A stretch of 64,000 bases of DNA from Terriglobales bacterium (GCA_035567895.1 DATMPC010000001.1:62001-126000), one strand, 5' to 3'; shown: positions 44,791 to 53,913, counted from the first letter of the stretch. Numbers and translations are program-made. The notes: generated by a model not told the origin, from the sequence alone.

Positions 44791-44990
44791 AGCAGCGGCT
44801 TTTTTGTAGCGCTAAGTGATTCCAATTCGGTTGCCCAACTTCCGCTGTTAACTGTCATGCGCTGCAAAGTTGCACTCCGCGCCAGCGGACGTCCTGGTGA
44901 CTGCCCCGACAGCGAAAAACTGTGGGCGCGCACTTGCGTGGCGGGCCTACAATGGTTAGGCTCGAAAGCCACCCCCGGGAAGTGGGCACT

Positions 44991-46292
44991 ATGTTTGTCC
45001 CTGGTCGTTTCTCGCTTAGGATCCTTAAGCTTCTTTCCATTCTGTTGCCTTGTATCGCTGCGCTCCCTGTAAATGGTCAGACAGTTCCGGCACAAGCAAC
45101 TCCACGCGCCGTAACTGAGACCGCTCTTGATCCGAGCCCGGACTTTGCGGGCTGGACTACGTCACTATGCCGCAATCCGCTGCAGGCCGATCCAAGAATC
45201 ATCGCCGCATTCATGCGCCCCTGGCTCTTAACCGACAGGTTGCTAGGTTTAACTCCGGAGTCGAAGGGCACGCGTTCGCTGCCGGAGCCAAAGTCGTACA
45301 AGCTCACTCCCGATCCCTCCAATTGGTCGCCGCTTGCCTCCTCTGCTGACGAAGACGAACTCGCGTATCTTTCCGACGTATCGCGTCCTGGGCATCCTAA
45401 TACTGCACAACGCATGGCTTCCGAAGCTCCTCGTCACAGCACCGCAGTAGTGCCGGCCAAGTACGATACCTCCCGAATTGGGAATCGAGAGGTAGGTCAA
45501 GGGATCAACTTTTTTTCTATCGAGAAGGAGATTGCGCTAGGCAGGGAGTTGTCGCTCCAGGTGGAGCAGAGTGCACGACTAATGACGGATCCCGCGATCA
45601 CCGAATATGTGAATCGCAAGGCTCAATTGCTGGTTCAGCATTCTGATTGCAAGGTACCGTTTGTCGTGAAGATCGTGGACGACGACGAAGTAAACGCCTT
45701 CGCTCTGCCCGGTGGTTTCTTCTACGTAAATACCGGACTGATTCTCGCGGCAGACGATGAAGCCGAACTCGCGGGCGTAATGGCGCACGAGATCGCTCAC
45801 GTCTGCGCGCGGCATGCGACTAAAAACCTTACGCGCGGGCAGATCACCCAATATGCTTCCCTGCCACTGATCTTTCTGGGCGGGCCGGTGGGATTCGCGA
45901 TTCGCCAGATTTCCGGATTTGCCATGCCGCTTTCGTTCCTCAAGTTCAGCCGCGATGCGGAGCGCGAGGCCGACTTGCTGGGCATGCAATATCAATACGC
46001 TGCGGGCTACGATCCTACGGCATTCGTGGACTTCTTTGAGAAGCTCGAGACGGAGGGGAAAGAACCACACAACTTCGTTGCTCGCGCCTTCATGACGCAT
46101 CCGATGACGGACGACCGGGTTCGTCGAGCGGAGCACATGCTTGAGAATTTTCCTGATCGCGACAGCTACATCACCGACACCAGCGATTTCGACCAGGTAC
46201 GGAATCGACTTTCCCAACTTACGCGGGGTCGAGCGCTAAATGGCGGCAAACGTCCGCAGCCGACTTTGAGGCGGAGAACCGGCACCCAGTAG
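44991..46292 (+). CDS. Secreted M48-family zinc metalloprotease (BepA-like)
   Basis: 433 residues from the ATG at 44991, chosen because it opens a signal peptide (FSLRILKLLSILLPCIAALP); a start at 44922 would bury it. The zinc site HExxH is H266-E267-I-A-H270 (MAHEIAHVCARH) and the third ligand lies in EREADLLGMQYQ. The fold is that of periplasmic BepA/YfgC or Oma1-like proteases that clear misfolded outer-membrane proteins. An N-terminal extension of about 140 residues precedes the domain. It is convergent with aroA, with a shared terminator. Confidence 0.9.
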   Translation: MFVPGRFSLRILKLLSILLPCIAALPVNGQTVPAQATPRAVTETALDPSPDFAGWTTSLCRNPLQADPRIIAAFMRPWLLTDRLLGLTPESKGTRSLPEPKSYKLTPDPSNWSPLASSADEDELAYLSDVSRPGHPNTAQRMASEAPRHSTAVVPAKYDTSRIGNREVGQGINFFSIEKEIALGRELSLQVEQSARLMTDPAITEYVNRKAQLLVQHSDCKVPFVVKIVDDDEVNAFALPGGFFYVNTGLILAADDEAELAGVMAHEIAHVCARHATKNLTRGQITQYASLPLIFLGGPVGFAIRQISGFAMPLSFLKFSRDAEREADLLGMQYQYAAGYDPTAFVDFFEKLETEGKEPHNFVARAFMTHPMTDDRVRRAEHMLENFPDRDSYITDTSDFDQVRNRLSQLTRGRALNGGKRPQPTLRRRTGTQ

Positions 46293-46305
46293 ATACTTAC
46301 TCAGG

Positions 46306-46332
46306 AAAGGGCGCGCCCGGGCGCTCCCTTTT
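46306..46332 (+). terminator. Terminator between the M48 protease gene and aroA
   Basis: AAAGGGcGCGC and GCGCtCCCTTTT form a stem with one mismatch and a CCGG loop, 14 bp past the protease stop. The A and T flanks make it usable from both directions, so it may also end aroA, whose stop it touches. Confidence 0.75.
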
Positions 46333-47612
46333 CATCGCTCGAGCACACCTTCCAACATTTGGAAGAATTCCGGGAATGAAATCTGTGCCGCATCGGCTCC
46401 GTGAATCACTGTCTCTCCGTCCGCCCTAAGCGCCGCAACCGAAAACGCCATGGCAATGCGATGGTCGTGTTCGGAGTCGATCTCAGCTCCGTGCAGTTGC
46501 TGTCCACCTGGAACGGTCAGGCCATCTTCGTGCTCGGTGACTTTCGCGCCCATAGCGCGGAGATTTTTGGCTACGGCCGCGATCCGATCTGACTCCTTCA
46601 CTCGGAGTTCTCGCGCGTCGTGTACCAGCAAACCATCACGCGTGTACGGAGCGATTGCCGCCAGCACAGGAATTTCATCGATTAGTGCTGCGGATTGCGA
46701 GCCAGCCAGGCGGATGCCTTTGAGTGGTCCGGCTTCCAAAGCCACCGTGCCGACGAGCTCTCCATGCTGCTCTTCCACCTGTACCATCCTGATGCGGGCT
46801 CCTAGAGCGTTTAGCACATCCAGGAGCACGGCGCGAGTGGGGTTCAGTAGCAGCGAGTCGATGACCAAATTGCTGTCGCGAAATAGCGAGGCAGCGCACA
46901 GAAAGAATGCGGCTGAGGAGATGTCCCCAGGCACAGAAGCTTCGATGGCCTTTAGCTGCTGGCCACCCTGGATGCTTACACGATTCTTATCACGGGAAAT
47001 TCGTGCGCCGAATGCACGCAACGCAACTTCTCCATGATCGCGTGTGCGGACCGGCTCCTCGACACTGGTTTCGCCATCGGCGAGAAGCCCAGCAAAAAGA
47101 AGAGAGCTCTTGACTTGCGCGCTCGCAACTTGAGGTCTGTATTCGATGCTTCGCAACCTTGCGCCTTTGATATGCAGGGGCGCATGACCATCTTCTGATG
47201 AGATCTTTGCACCCATCTGCGTAAGCGGTTCTATAACGCGACGCATTGGCCGGCGAGAGAGGGAAGCATCGCCAATCATTTCGCTCGTGAACGGCTGCCC
47301 AGCAACAATTCCCGACAACATGCGCATAGTTGAGCCTGAGTTTCCGCAATCGAGAGGAACTGACGGAGCACTCAACTCACCCGCTCGTCCAATAATCGCA
47401 ATCTCACCATTAGCTCTCGTCACTTCCACTCCAAGCGACCGCAGACAAGCGAGAGTACTGGCGCAATCCGCTCCGGTTGAAAAATTGCGCAGTCGAGTTG
47501 TGCCCTCCGCCAGCCCCGCCAACATCGCATAGCGATGAGAGATGCTTTTGTCGCCGGGAAGACGTATCGATCCAACGAGATTCCTAGCGGGTTTTATCAC
47601 CATGTCCGTCAT
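46332..47612 (-). CDS. aroA: 3-phosphoshikimate 1-carboxyvinyltransferase (EPSP synthase)
   Basis: 426 residues from the ATG at 47612; an ATG at 47645 adds 11 codons without a clear ribosome site. The enzyme joins phosphoenolpyruvate to shikimate-3-phosphate, the sixth step of the shikimate pathway. Signatures include the phosphate-binding LPGDKSISHR near the N-terminus, GNSGSTMRMLSG, and the C-terminal RVKESDRIAAVAKNL with DHRIAMAF. The length is normal. No other aro gene is nearby. Convergent with the M48 protease. Confidence 0.95.
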   Translation of the reverse strand: MTDMVIKPARNLVGSIRLPGDKSISHRYAMLAGLAEGTTRLRNFSTGADCASTLACLRSLGVEVTRANGEIAIIGRAGELSAPSVPLDCGNSGSTMRMLSGIVAGQPFTSEMIGDASLSRRPMRRVIEPLTQMGAKISSEDGHAPLHIKGARLRSIEYRPQVASAQVKSSLLFAGLLADGETSVEEPVRTRDHGEVALRAFGARISRDKNRVSIQGGQQLKAIEASVPGDISSAAFFLCAASLFRDSNLVIDSLLLNPTRAVLLDVLNALGARIRMVQVEEQHGELVGTVALEAGPLKGIRLAGSQSAALIDEIPVLAAIAPYTRDGLLVHDARELRVKESDRIAAVAKNLRAMGAKVTEHEDGLTVPGGQQLHGAEIDSEHDHRIAMAFSVAALRADGETVIHGADAAQISFPEFFQMLEGVLER

Positions 47613-47826
47613 TTCTTCAATTCCACTCCAGAGCAGCCGCCACATAGTTGCCTGGTTGTACGATTTTTATTTCTAACCGCACCGAATTCACTCAGCCAAC
47701 TAAACCCAGGAACTCTAACTCTCACTCTGAAGCACGGCGGTTACGCTGTTGCCGAGCGCTGTACGAGGTTCCCCACGGGTGACAAGGTACCTCCCGATGC
47801 TCGTGAACGACTCGAGGAACCAGGCC

Positions 47827-48864
47827 ATGAAAGGCCGATTTGTAACGACTCTGCTGGCAATTCTCTTCTTCGCAGGCAGTTGTTTTTCTCAAATATTCAG
47901 TCCCAACTTAACATCGGGAACATCGTCCAAGATCCCCAGCTTGAACAGCGTCTCAGGTGTCGTGATTGGGAGCGATGGCGCGCCAATCGCCGATGCTCGC
48001 ATTGAGTTGCGCAACGAAAACACGGGACAGACAGTTGCTTCAGGTTACACGAACGCGAGGGGACAATTCGAGTTTGCCAACCTTCCTTCCGCCCAATACG
48101 AGCTCGTAGCAACTTCCGGACTTTCGGAGGCACATGAGCGAGTCGGCCTTGAGGGACCGATTGGCCTGAAAATACGCCTGCACAATTCCAATCAAGCAGC
48201 TGCGCAAGCAGACGGAAAAGCAACGGTTTCAGTGGCGGAATACAAGGTCCCGCAAAAGGCGCGGGAGGCCTATCATAAGGCTCAGGCTGCACTTTCAAAG
48301 AACAAGCCCGAGGACACCGCTAAGTATTTGGCCAAAGCCTTGGAGATCTTTCCCGATTATGCCCCTGCGTTAACCCTTCGCGGTGTCCTCTCGCTCGATC
48401 GTTCTGATCCGAACGCGGCTATGAATGACTTTGACAAGGCAATTCACTCTGATCCGGGCTTCGCCCTCGCCTACACCGCGATGACTGCGGCACTGAACCA
48501 ACTTAGAAAGTTTGATGAGGCTTTACGATCGGCAGACCGTGCCCTCACCTTGGCACCGCAATCCTGGCAAACCTACTTCGAGATGGCGAAAGCCTACGTT
48601 GGGAAGGCCGACTATCCCCATGCTCTGCAGCAATTAACCAGAGCGCAGAGCTTGAATCAGGCGGACTATGCTCCCATTCATCTCGTACGCGCACATGTGA
48701 TGCTCGCAATGAAGGACTACAGCAACGCCATGAACGAGCTTCAAGCTTTCCTTGCGCTGGCTCCGCAAGATCCAAACTCTAGTGCAGCACGAAATGCTTT
48801 GGAAAAGGTAAAAGCCCTCGCTGCCTCATCCGCTAACCAGCCGATGGTCCACTCGGCCCGATGA
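47827..48864 (+). CDS. Secreted TPR protein with N-terminal carboxypeptidase-regulatory-like domain
   Basis: 345 residues from the ATG at 47827 (GAGGAA 9 nt before); a longer reading from 47749 is not supported. The signal peptide is FVTTLLAILFFAGSCFS. A beta-sandwich follows (about 40-125) with the carboxypeptidase-regulatory pattern SGVVIGSDGAPIADARIEL and the later GQFEFANLPSAQYEL. The C-terminal half has four or five TPR units (PDYAPALTLRGVLSLDRSD; PGFALAYTAMTAALNQL). It may act as a scaffold in the periplasm. Its stop abuts the convergent hydrolase gene. Confidence 0.8.
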   Translation: MKGRFVTTLLAILFFAGSCFSQIFSPNLTSGTSSKIPSLNSVSGVVIGSDGAPIADARIELRNENTGQTVASGYTNARGQFEFANLPSAQYELVATSGLSEAHERVGLEGPIGLKIRLHNSNQAAAQADGKATVSVAEYKVPQKAREAYHKAQAALSKNKPEDTAKYLAKALEIFPDYAPALTLRGVLSLDRSDPNAAMNDFDKAIHSDPGFALAYTAMTAALNQLRKFDEALRSADRALTLAPQSWQTYFEMAKAYVGKADYPHALQQLTRAQSLNQADYAPIHLVRAHVMLAMKDYSNAMNELQAFLALAPQDPNSSAARNALEKVKALAASSANQPMVHSAR

Positions 48865-49662
48865 TCAGTTGAGCCGCAGGCTGTTGAGGAACTGCCATAG
48901 GACGGGCGCAAATTCGTTGGGACTCTCGAATGTGGCGTAGTGTCCAGCCTTTGGGATCACTGACAGTCTGGCTCTGCGAATATGCTGCTGCATCACCTGT
49001 GCGTGCGCCATCGGTGTGAGAGTGTCCTCCTCCCCGGCGACCACGAGCGTCTCAACATCGATTCCTCGAAGGGTGGGAACGGAGTCCGGACGCTCTGCCA
49101 TTCCCTGCTGTATCGCCGCCAGTCCAGCGACTGTCATTGCGTCCATCATCTTGCGAGCTTTGGCTGCGATGTCTGGGCGATTGCGCCGCGTAGTCTCACC
49201 AATCAGAAGTTGGCTTTGCGCATCGAGAAAATGCGCTGTTCCACGGAGGCGAGCATCTTCGATCGATTTCATGCGGTTCGCCCTTCCCTGCTCGGTATCG
49301 GGCTCTGCGCGCGTGTTTGAGAGGACAAGCCCTTGAACACGGTCGCGATGTCTCCGCCAGAACTCAAAGAGAATGTAGCCGCCGATTGAGACCCCAACGA
49401 AGACTGCCTTCGCAACTTGTTCGGCATCGAGCAGTCGCCTCAAATCCTCCGCATGCTTCGCCATGGTTGCCGAACCATTTCCTACTTCGGAGCGGCCGTG
49501 AGCACGCAGGTCAGGCAGAATGAGCTTGTAGCGTGTCCAGAACCTGGCGGCTAATGGCGTCCAGAACGCATGATGCACAGGAAACGGGTGGAGCAGCACG
49601 ACTGGAAATCCGTCGCCCATAGTTTCGTAGTAGAGCTGGATGTCGTTGCTGCGGATCTGCAT
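48865..49662 (-). CDS. Alpha/beta-fold hydrolase
   Basis: 265 residues of the alpha/beta hydrolase fold: the oxyanion region LLHPFPVHHAFW, the nucleophile elbow GVSIGG (Ser about 92), the acid in AGEEDTLTPM and the His in KAGHYATFE. It could be an esterase, lipase, haloperoxidase-like enzyme or C-C hydrolase; the substrate is not clear. It lies just downstream of a broken FAD-oxidase gene on the same strand. Confidence 0.85.
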   Translation of the reverse strand: MQIRSNDIQLYYETMGDGFPVVLLHPFPVHHAFWTPLAARFWTRYKLILPDLRAHGRSEVGNGSATMAKHAEDLRRLLDAEQVAKAVFVGVSIGGYILFEFWRRHRDRVQGLVLSNTRAEPDTEQGRANRMKSIEDARLRGTAHFLDAQSQLLIGETTRRNRPDIAAKARKMMDAMTVAGLAAIQQGMAERPDSVPTLRGIDVETLVVAGEEDTLTPMAHAQVMQQHIRRARLSVIPKAGHYATFESPNEFAPVLWQFLNSLRLN

Positions 49663-49668
49663 AAGTTC

Positions 49669-49926
49669 TCAGTTGCGACTCCGCCGACCAAAGAAAGCCC
49701 AAGCTAAGAATCCTGCTGTCGGAATTTGCCGATAGTTGGAGCCGTCAGTCGCGTATAGCGCACGATCTCCATCGCTGAATCGCACTTCGCCTTTGACGAC
49801 TTCTTTGAGCGCCTGCTCAAGCTTTCGTGATTGCGGAAAAGCTTTGTGCTTGGAAGCGTGATGCGAACTCGGAGGGAGAGGTGAAGGATTGGGTGAAGAT
49901 GGCGTGAGTGAGACGAGCTTGGCCAT
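49669..49926 (-). pseudogene. 5' fragment of an FAD-linked oxidase (GlcD-like)
   Basis: 85 codons. Residues 36-69 (LEQALKEVVKGEVRF and RALYATDGSNYRQIP) look like the beginning of the FAD_binding_4 domain of a glycolate-oxidase-like dehydrogenase. Directly after IP the sequence changes to an unrelated short tail and stops. The remaining 400 or more residues are missing, and the hydrolase gene follows 7 bp later. This points to a deletion that removed most of the gene. Confidence 0.65.
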
Positions 49927-49987
49927 AACCTGTTTGGATCGCTAAGATTTCCGTTTTCCTTCTGGAGCCAACCAGCATATCTCCAGA

Positions 49988-50020
49988 AACAGCAAAGGCA
50001 GCCAAGCTGGCTGCCTTTGC
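49988..50020 (-). terminator. Strong hairpin after the secreted TPR gene
   Basis: GCAAAGGCAGCCA (49992-50004) and TGGCTGCCTTTGC (50008-50020) form a perfect 13-bp stem with a 3-nt loop, 21 bp past the stop of the leftward gene at 50041. The minus-strand tail is only TGTTTC, so termination may be partial. Confidence 0.65.
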
Positions 50021-50040
50021 CAAATACGAAGCTACTCTGT

Positions 50041-51510
50041 TCAGTGGCGAGCCGCGGGCTTCTTCTTCGCAGCCGTGCCTCGCTTCGCTGGTGCCGCGGG
50101 CTTTTTGGGGGCAGTTCCCTGCTTAGCACCTTCGGTCAACGTGAGCATTACGCCACCACCGGTGTTCGGCAAGCAACCAGCAGGTTGATTCTGAGGCTGT
50201 CCAGAGGTCGCAGATTGCTGTCCGGTAGAGCCCTGGTTAGCAGCCGGCGGGAGAGGCGTATAGCTGGTCGCTTTGCCGACCCACTTTCCCTGAAGCAGAG
50301 TCCCAGGTTGTGGAACCTGAGCGGCTGGCAGCGGAGTGGCCATTCGCAGCGTAACATCAGCCTTGCCGTCATGGATGTTGTCATCCGTAGTCGCGAGTTG
50401 GAGTTCGTCCGGCGTCGCGCTGATAACTTTGGCCGCATGATCCGGACTGCTCACGGGAATACCCTTGCCGTTTAGGAAGGCCCAGACCTGCTGTGCGTCC
50501 TTCTCATTGCCCGATCCGAGCACGAAGAGCCAGTCGCCGTATGCCATCTGCGAGACGTCGGGATTTTGCTTCATGATCGTGTCGGCAAACTCGCACGGAG
50601 TAGGCTGCGGTGGAGCCGGCGTGATCGTGAATCCCGGCGGAGGGGCCGGAGAGTTTAGCGCCTTCTGCTTGACCTCGTCCCATCCGTCTAGCGAGCCGTG
50701 GTACTTCTTGTAGTAATACTGAGCAAACTTCTCGATTTGCTGCTGAGCAGCTGGATTGCCCTGAGCAAGATCGACCGCGCGCGCTGCGTAGAACAACCCA
50801 GTCACAGAGTCAGGCGGGTTCGCCTGTAAGTATGCTGTCGCTAATGGATAGACATCCTGAAGATTGTTGGCGTTTTCTGGAACAGATATAGCAGCAGACA
50901 GCGCCTTTTGTGCAGTTGGGTAATCTTTTCGCTGCACTGCGTCCATGCCGATGGCGCCGTTGAAGATCACCTTCACACCGTTTTGCAGCTTTGCAAAATC
51001 GGCATCCGACACGCCAGCAGGATGAGGCATCGAGTCTGCCGCCTGCAATCCACGCTGCGCGTACTGGGCTGCCTGACCACACAACTGTTGAGCCGCCTGT
51101 GGGCTCGTCTGCTGTCCACACTGTGCACGGGTGAGATAGGTGAGCAATGCCAGAGCCCGGACGTTGTTCGGATTTGCCTGCAGAAGCCGATTGGCAGCGT
51201 CGGTCGTTTTCGCAGCATTATTCGCTGCCTGGTATGACCCCATTAACTGTTCGAGTGTTTCCTCTTTGACGACTGTATTCGGATACTGCTGCAAGAACGC
51301 TTCGAGTGATTGGGCCTTGGCGTTCGGATCGTTGTTACTAATCGCGCTCATGTAGGCGTTGTATTCCGCAGGATCCTTGATTGTCTTCTGCTGCGGTTGA
51401 GCGCCGGCCTGTTGACCGGAAGCGGTTTGCCCGGGCTGGGCACTCTGGGAGTCCTGGGCAAAGCCACAAGCGGCAAATGCCAACAGAGACGTCACGAGCA
51501 ACTTCTTCAT
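50041..51510 (-). CDS. Secreted TPR-like protein with Lys/Ala/Pro-rich tail
   Basis: 489 residues from the ATG at 51510 (AAGGAG 6 nt before, an excellent site); the longer frame to 51699 is leader sequence. A signal peptide (LLVTSLLAFAACGFA) is followed by a Gln-rich linker and a helical TPR-like region (about 50-270). The next part is beta-rich (about 330-420) and the C-terminus is highly basic (KKPAAPAKRGTAAKKKP), suited to binding acidic polymers. Proteins of this build are common in acidobacteria, with no known role. A promoter lies about 200 bp upstream. Confidence 0.75.
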   Translation of the reverse strand: MKKLLVTSLLAFAACGFAQDSQSAQPGQTASGQQAGAQPQQKTIKDPAEYNAYMSAISNNDPNAKAQSLEAFLQQYPNTVVKEETLEQLMGSYQAANNAAKTTDAANRLLQANPNNVRALALLTYLTRAQCGQQTSPQAAQQLCGQAAQYAQRGLQAADSMPHPAGVSDADFAKLQNGVKVIFNGAIGMDAVQRKDYPTAQKALSAAISVPENANNLQDVYPLATAYLQANPPDSVTGLFYAARAVDLAQGNPAAQQQIEKFAQYYYKKYHGSLDGWDEVKQKALNSPAPPPGFTITPAPPQPTPCEFADTIMKQNPDVSQMAYGDWLFVLGSGNEKDAQQVWAFLNGKGIPVSSPDHAAKVISATPDELQLATTDDNIHDGKADVTLRMATPLPAAQVPQPGTLLQGKWVGKATSYTPLPPAANQGSTGQQSATSGQPQNQPAGCLPNTGGGVMLTLTEGAKQGTAPKKPAAPAKRGTAAKKKPAARH

Positions 51511-51722
51511 TGAAGCTCCTTCATTAGCTGTCCGGCCAGAGCAATAAAATTGGCGGACCGCGTCACTCGGCACGAAAAGTTTTTGATTTCTGAACCACAA
51601 CCCGGCTTGCACCGGACAACCCACCCGGCGCGGTCCAGCAGACGTACCACCGTCTGTTGGTTGCGCCTTTTGACCGCGGCCAGCAAACACAATCAGCAAC
51701 CGCTTCTGGCAGAGAAACGCTG

Positions 51723-51751
51723 ATTATAAGAATGCACCACGAACATAGCAA
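51723..51751 (-). promoter_or_regulatory. Sigma-70-type promoter for the secreted TPR gene
   Basis: On the minus strand TTGCTA (51751-51746) and TATAAT (51728-51723) are 17 bp apart. This predicts a leader of about 205 nt before the start at 51510. Inside it CAGACG and CGTCTG make a hairpin (near 51630-51655). The rest of the 446-bp gap (51511-51956) shows no gene. Confidence 0.55.
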
Positions 51752-51956
51752 GCCATGTTGCAGGTAACAAGCTGCCTTGTGACTCTTTACTATTTAGATG
51801 CAAGCGACCGCTCATTCTTGCGCGGGATTTTCACAGGCGCACCGCGGCCAGACTCCACCGTTGTGATATTGACACCGCAACTTTTTTGAGGTTCCCGGTT
51901 TGCCGTGAGAGGTTTTTTCGAGCCGCAGTTCCTCGCTGAATCGAGGTCGCAAGACT

Positions 51957-52667
51957 TCAGGACAGCGTTTCTCCGTGCTGCATGGCGATGACCTTCGCGC
52001 CGCTTCCTTCGATCAATTTCTCAAGCTGTTGCGGCCGTCCCGTGAGAGCCGGGAAAGTATCGAAATGCATGGGGATGATGAACTTTGGCTTTAGCAGCTT
52101 GCAGGCGTAAGCCGCCTCTCGGGGAGACATGGTAAAGAGATCGCCGATTGGTAGCATTACCAACTCTGGCGCATAAAGTTCACGAATGATTTGCATGTCG
52201 CCGAAGACGTTCGTATCGCCAGCATGATAGAACTTGAGTCCACCTTCGATTTCAACCACGTATCCGCAAGGCTCGCCGCCGTAGATAATCTGTCCGTCGT
52301 CCTCGATGCCGCAAGAATGATCGGCGTGCACCATGGTGACGCGGACGCCTTCGACGGTCTGCGAGCCACCTTTGTTCATCGGCAGGATCTGTTTGGCACC
52401 CTTCTTCTGCAACCACAGACACAGCTCGTACACACCCACTACCTTGGGGTTGTGCTTCTTGTTGAGCTCTACTGCATCACCGATGTGGTCTCCATGCCCA
52501 TGAGTGCAAAGCATCACGTCGATCTTCTTAAAACTTTTCTTTTCGTTGGGACAAGCCGGATTGTTCATTACCCAGGGATCGATGAGGATTGACTTCCCTG
52601 AAGCGGTTTCAATGTGGAAGGTCGAGTGGCCCAGCCACGTAATCTTGTTCCCTTTTAGGTCAATCAA
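51957..52667 (-). CDS. UPF0173 metal-dependent hydrolase (metallo-beta-lactamase fold)
   Basis: 236 residues from a TTG at 52667 with GAGGAA 5 nt upstream; a TTG at 52682 would add five. The fold's metal motif is THGHGDH (H56, H58, D60, H61), with further ligands in VHADHS and HAGDTN. Conserved lead strands (KITWLGHSTFHIE) mark the UPF0173 group (YtkL-like) of unknown substrate. It lies beside the GxxExxY element. Confidence 0.87.
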   Translation of the reverse strand: MIDLKGNKITWLGHSTFHIETASGKSILIDPWVMNNPACPNEKKSFKKIDVMLCTHGHGDHIGDAVELNKKHNPKVVGVYELCLWLQKKGAKQILPMNKGGSQTVEGVRVTMVHADHSCGIEDDGQIIYGGEPCGYVVEIEGGLKFYHAGDTNVFGDMQIIRELYAPELVMLPIGDLFTMSPREAAYACKLLKPKFIIPMHFDTFPALTGRPQQLEKLIEGSGAKVIAMQHGETLS

Positions 52668-52741
52668 GGCGTTTCCTCGCAAGACATAATGATTCTATTA
52701 GCGACCCTTCATCAGCGCCAAAGACAAAGGCAAAACCCCTC

Positions 52742-53279
52742 ACGCAGATGAACGCAGATTGAAGGATGGACGCAGATTCTCAGGGATTCCTTAGATCGTG
52801 GAGCTTGCAGCTCTCCTGATTGTCTTGCGTGCGTTGTCTAACGCGAGACGCCGAATTTGCGCGCTGGGTCCAAAATTCAGCAGAAGTCCCACTTCAAAGT
52901 TTGTGGCGCGCAGGTAATTCAGAAGCTGTTTTTCGTGGCTGATATCCAGTTTCTGTACGGCCTTCATTTCTATAATCACCGATGATTCGACTACGAGATC
53001 ACTGCGAAACTCACCCACGTTCATTCCACGGAACGATACCGTCACTGGATACTGTCGCTGGAAGGAGATACCAGGCGACGTGAGAACGAGACAATAAGCT
53101 TCCTCGTACACGCTTTCCAGAAAACCATAACCGAGTTCGTTGTATACCTCGAAGAAAATACCAATCAGCGTCTCGGTTAGTTCTACGTGCTTGAAGCCTT
53201 GGTCGCTCATTGCGGTCCCAAATGATATCTGAAATCTCCAAAGATCCGCGTCCCTCCCGAAATCTGCGTTCATCTGCGT
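52742..53279. mobile_element. 538-bp element with terminal inverted repeats carrying one GxxExxY gene
   Basis: The outer 19 bp ACGCAGATGAACGCAGATT (52742-52760) is repeated exactly in inverse at 53261-53279, and weaker matches continue inward for about 20 bp on each side. Between the arms lies a single gene, the GxxExxY protein (52791-53210). The terminal sequence matches 16 of 19 bases of the palindromic element at 58176-58372. No clear target-site duplication is seen. Confidence 0.65.
52791..53210 (-). CDS. GxxExxY protein (PD-(D/E)XK-like)
   Basis: 139 residues from the ATG at 53210; the frame continues into the inverted repeat upstream but without a good start. The name-giving motif is G29-F-L-E32-S-V-Y35. 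A PD-(D/E)XK-like site is D71 with E81-M-K83 (IIEMKAV), as in the PDDEXK_3 group. The function of the family is unknown; the motif suggests a nuclease. The gene sits exactly between terminal inverted repeats, so a role in spreading the repeats is possible (inference). Confidence 0.85.
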   Translation of the reverse strand: MSDQGFKHVELTETLIGIFFEVYNELGYGFLESVYEEAYCLVLTSPGISFQRQYPVTVSFRGMNVGEFRSDLVVESSVIIEMKAVQKLDISHEKQLLNYLRATNFEVGLLLNFGPSAQIRRLALDNARKTIRRAASSTI

Positions 53280-53338
53280 AGGTAGTTGGTCTTGCTTTTC
53301 AGTTGCCGTTCTTTTAGCGCGAGGAGCACAATACGGCT

Positions 53339-53893
53339 ATGGCCGCTGCAACGATTCACACAGGACTGGAAATTCTCTACACGCGCGATCAGATTTCCAA
53401 ACGGGTTGCCGAGATGGGCGAGCAGATCTCGCGAGATTTTGCCGGACAAAAAGTTGTCCTGGTCGGAGTGCTCAAAGGAGCAACGATCTTCCTCGCTGAC
53501 CTGGCTCGCTGCATTAGTCTCGATGCGACATTCGATTTCCTGTCCACTTCAAGTTACGGCAAGGGCCATCAACAAAGCGGCGAAGTCCGCCTGCTGAAGG
53601 ACGTTGACCACTCCGTGGAGGGCCAGAACATTATTTTGGTGGAAGACATCCTCGACACAGGACTGACGTTGAGTTATCTGCGCAGAGTTCTGAGCGCGCA
53701 CCAGCCGAGAAGTTTGAAGATCGCCGCCCTGCTCGACAAACCGGCGCGGCGGATCCAGAAGATCGACGGTGATTACATAGGCTTTACGATTCCAAACAGA
53801 TTCGTCGTCGGCTACGGACTTGACTATGCAGAGCGCTATCGCAATCTGCCGGACATCTGTGTGATTCCACCCTCCGCTCTGGGTGACGAGTGA
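53339..53893 (+). CDS. hpt: Hypoxanthine phosphoribosyltransferase
   Basis: 184 residues, the normal size. It salvages hypoxanthine and guanine with PRPP. The PRPP loop is VEDILDTGLTL (about 100-110) and the N-terminal GVLKGATIFLADL is typical. The flexible-loop Ser-Tyr (TSSYGKG) is present. deoC follows after 20 bp, so the two nucleotide-salvage genes are probably co-transcribed. Confidence 0.95.
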   Translation: MAAATIHTGLEILYTRDQISKRVAEMGEQISRDFAGQKVVLVGVLKGATIFLADLARCISLDATFDFLSTSSYGKGHQQSGEVRLLKDVDHSVEGQNIILVEDILDTGLTLSYLRRVLSAHQPRSLKIAALLDKPARRIQKIDGDYIGFTIPNRFVVGYGLDYAERYRNLPDICVIPPSALGDE

Positions 53894-53913
53894 GTTAGAA
53901 TCGTATTTCGGTC

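Larger units (their letters stand above)
43586..44990. other. Gene-poor, palindrome-rich 1.4-kb region
   Basis: No frame here has a convincing start, domain or composition; the longest (43948-44535) looks random. Instead the DNA holds several separate symmetric structures, listed on their own: an arm pair at 43770-43830, a hairpin followed by TTTA at 44097-44120, two 33-bp units at 44305-44370, a palindrome at 44536-44564 and repeat copy B at 44661-44790. It may be an integration hot spot or the remains of decayed mobile DNA. Confidence 0.55.
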
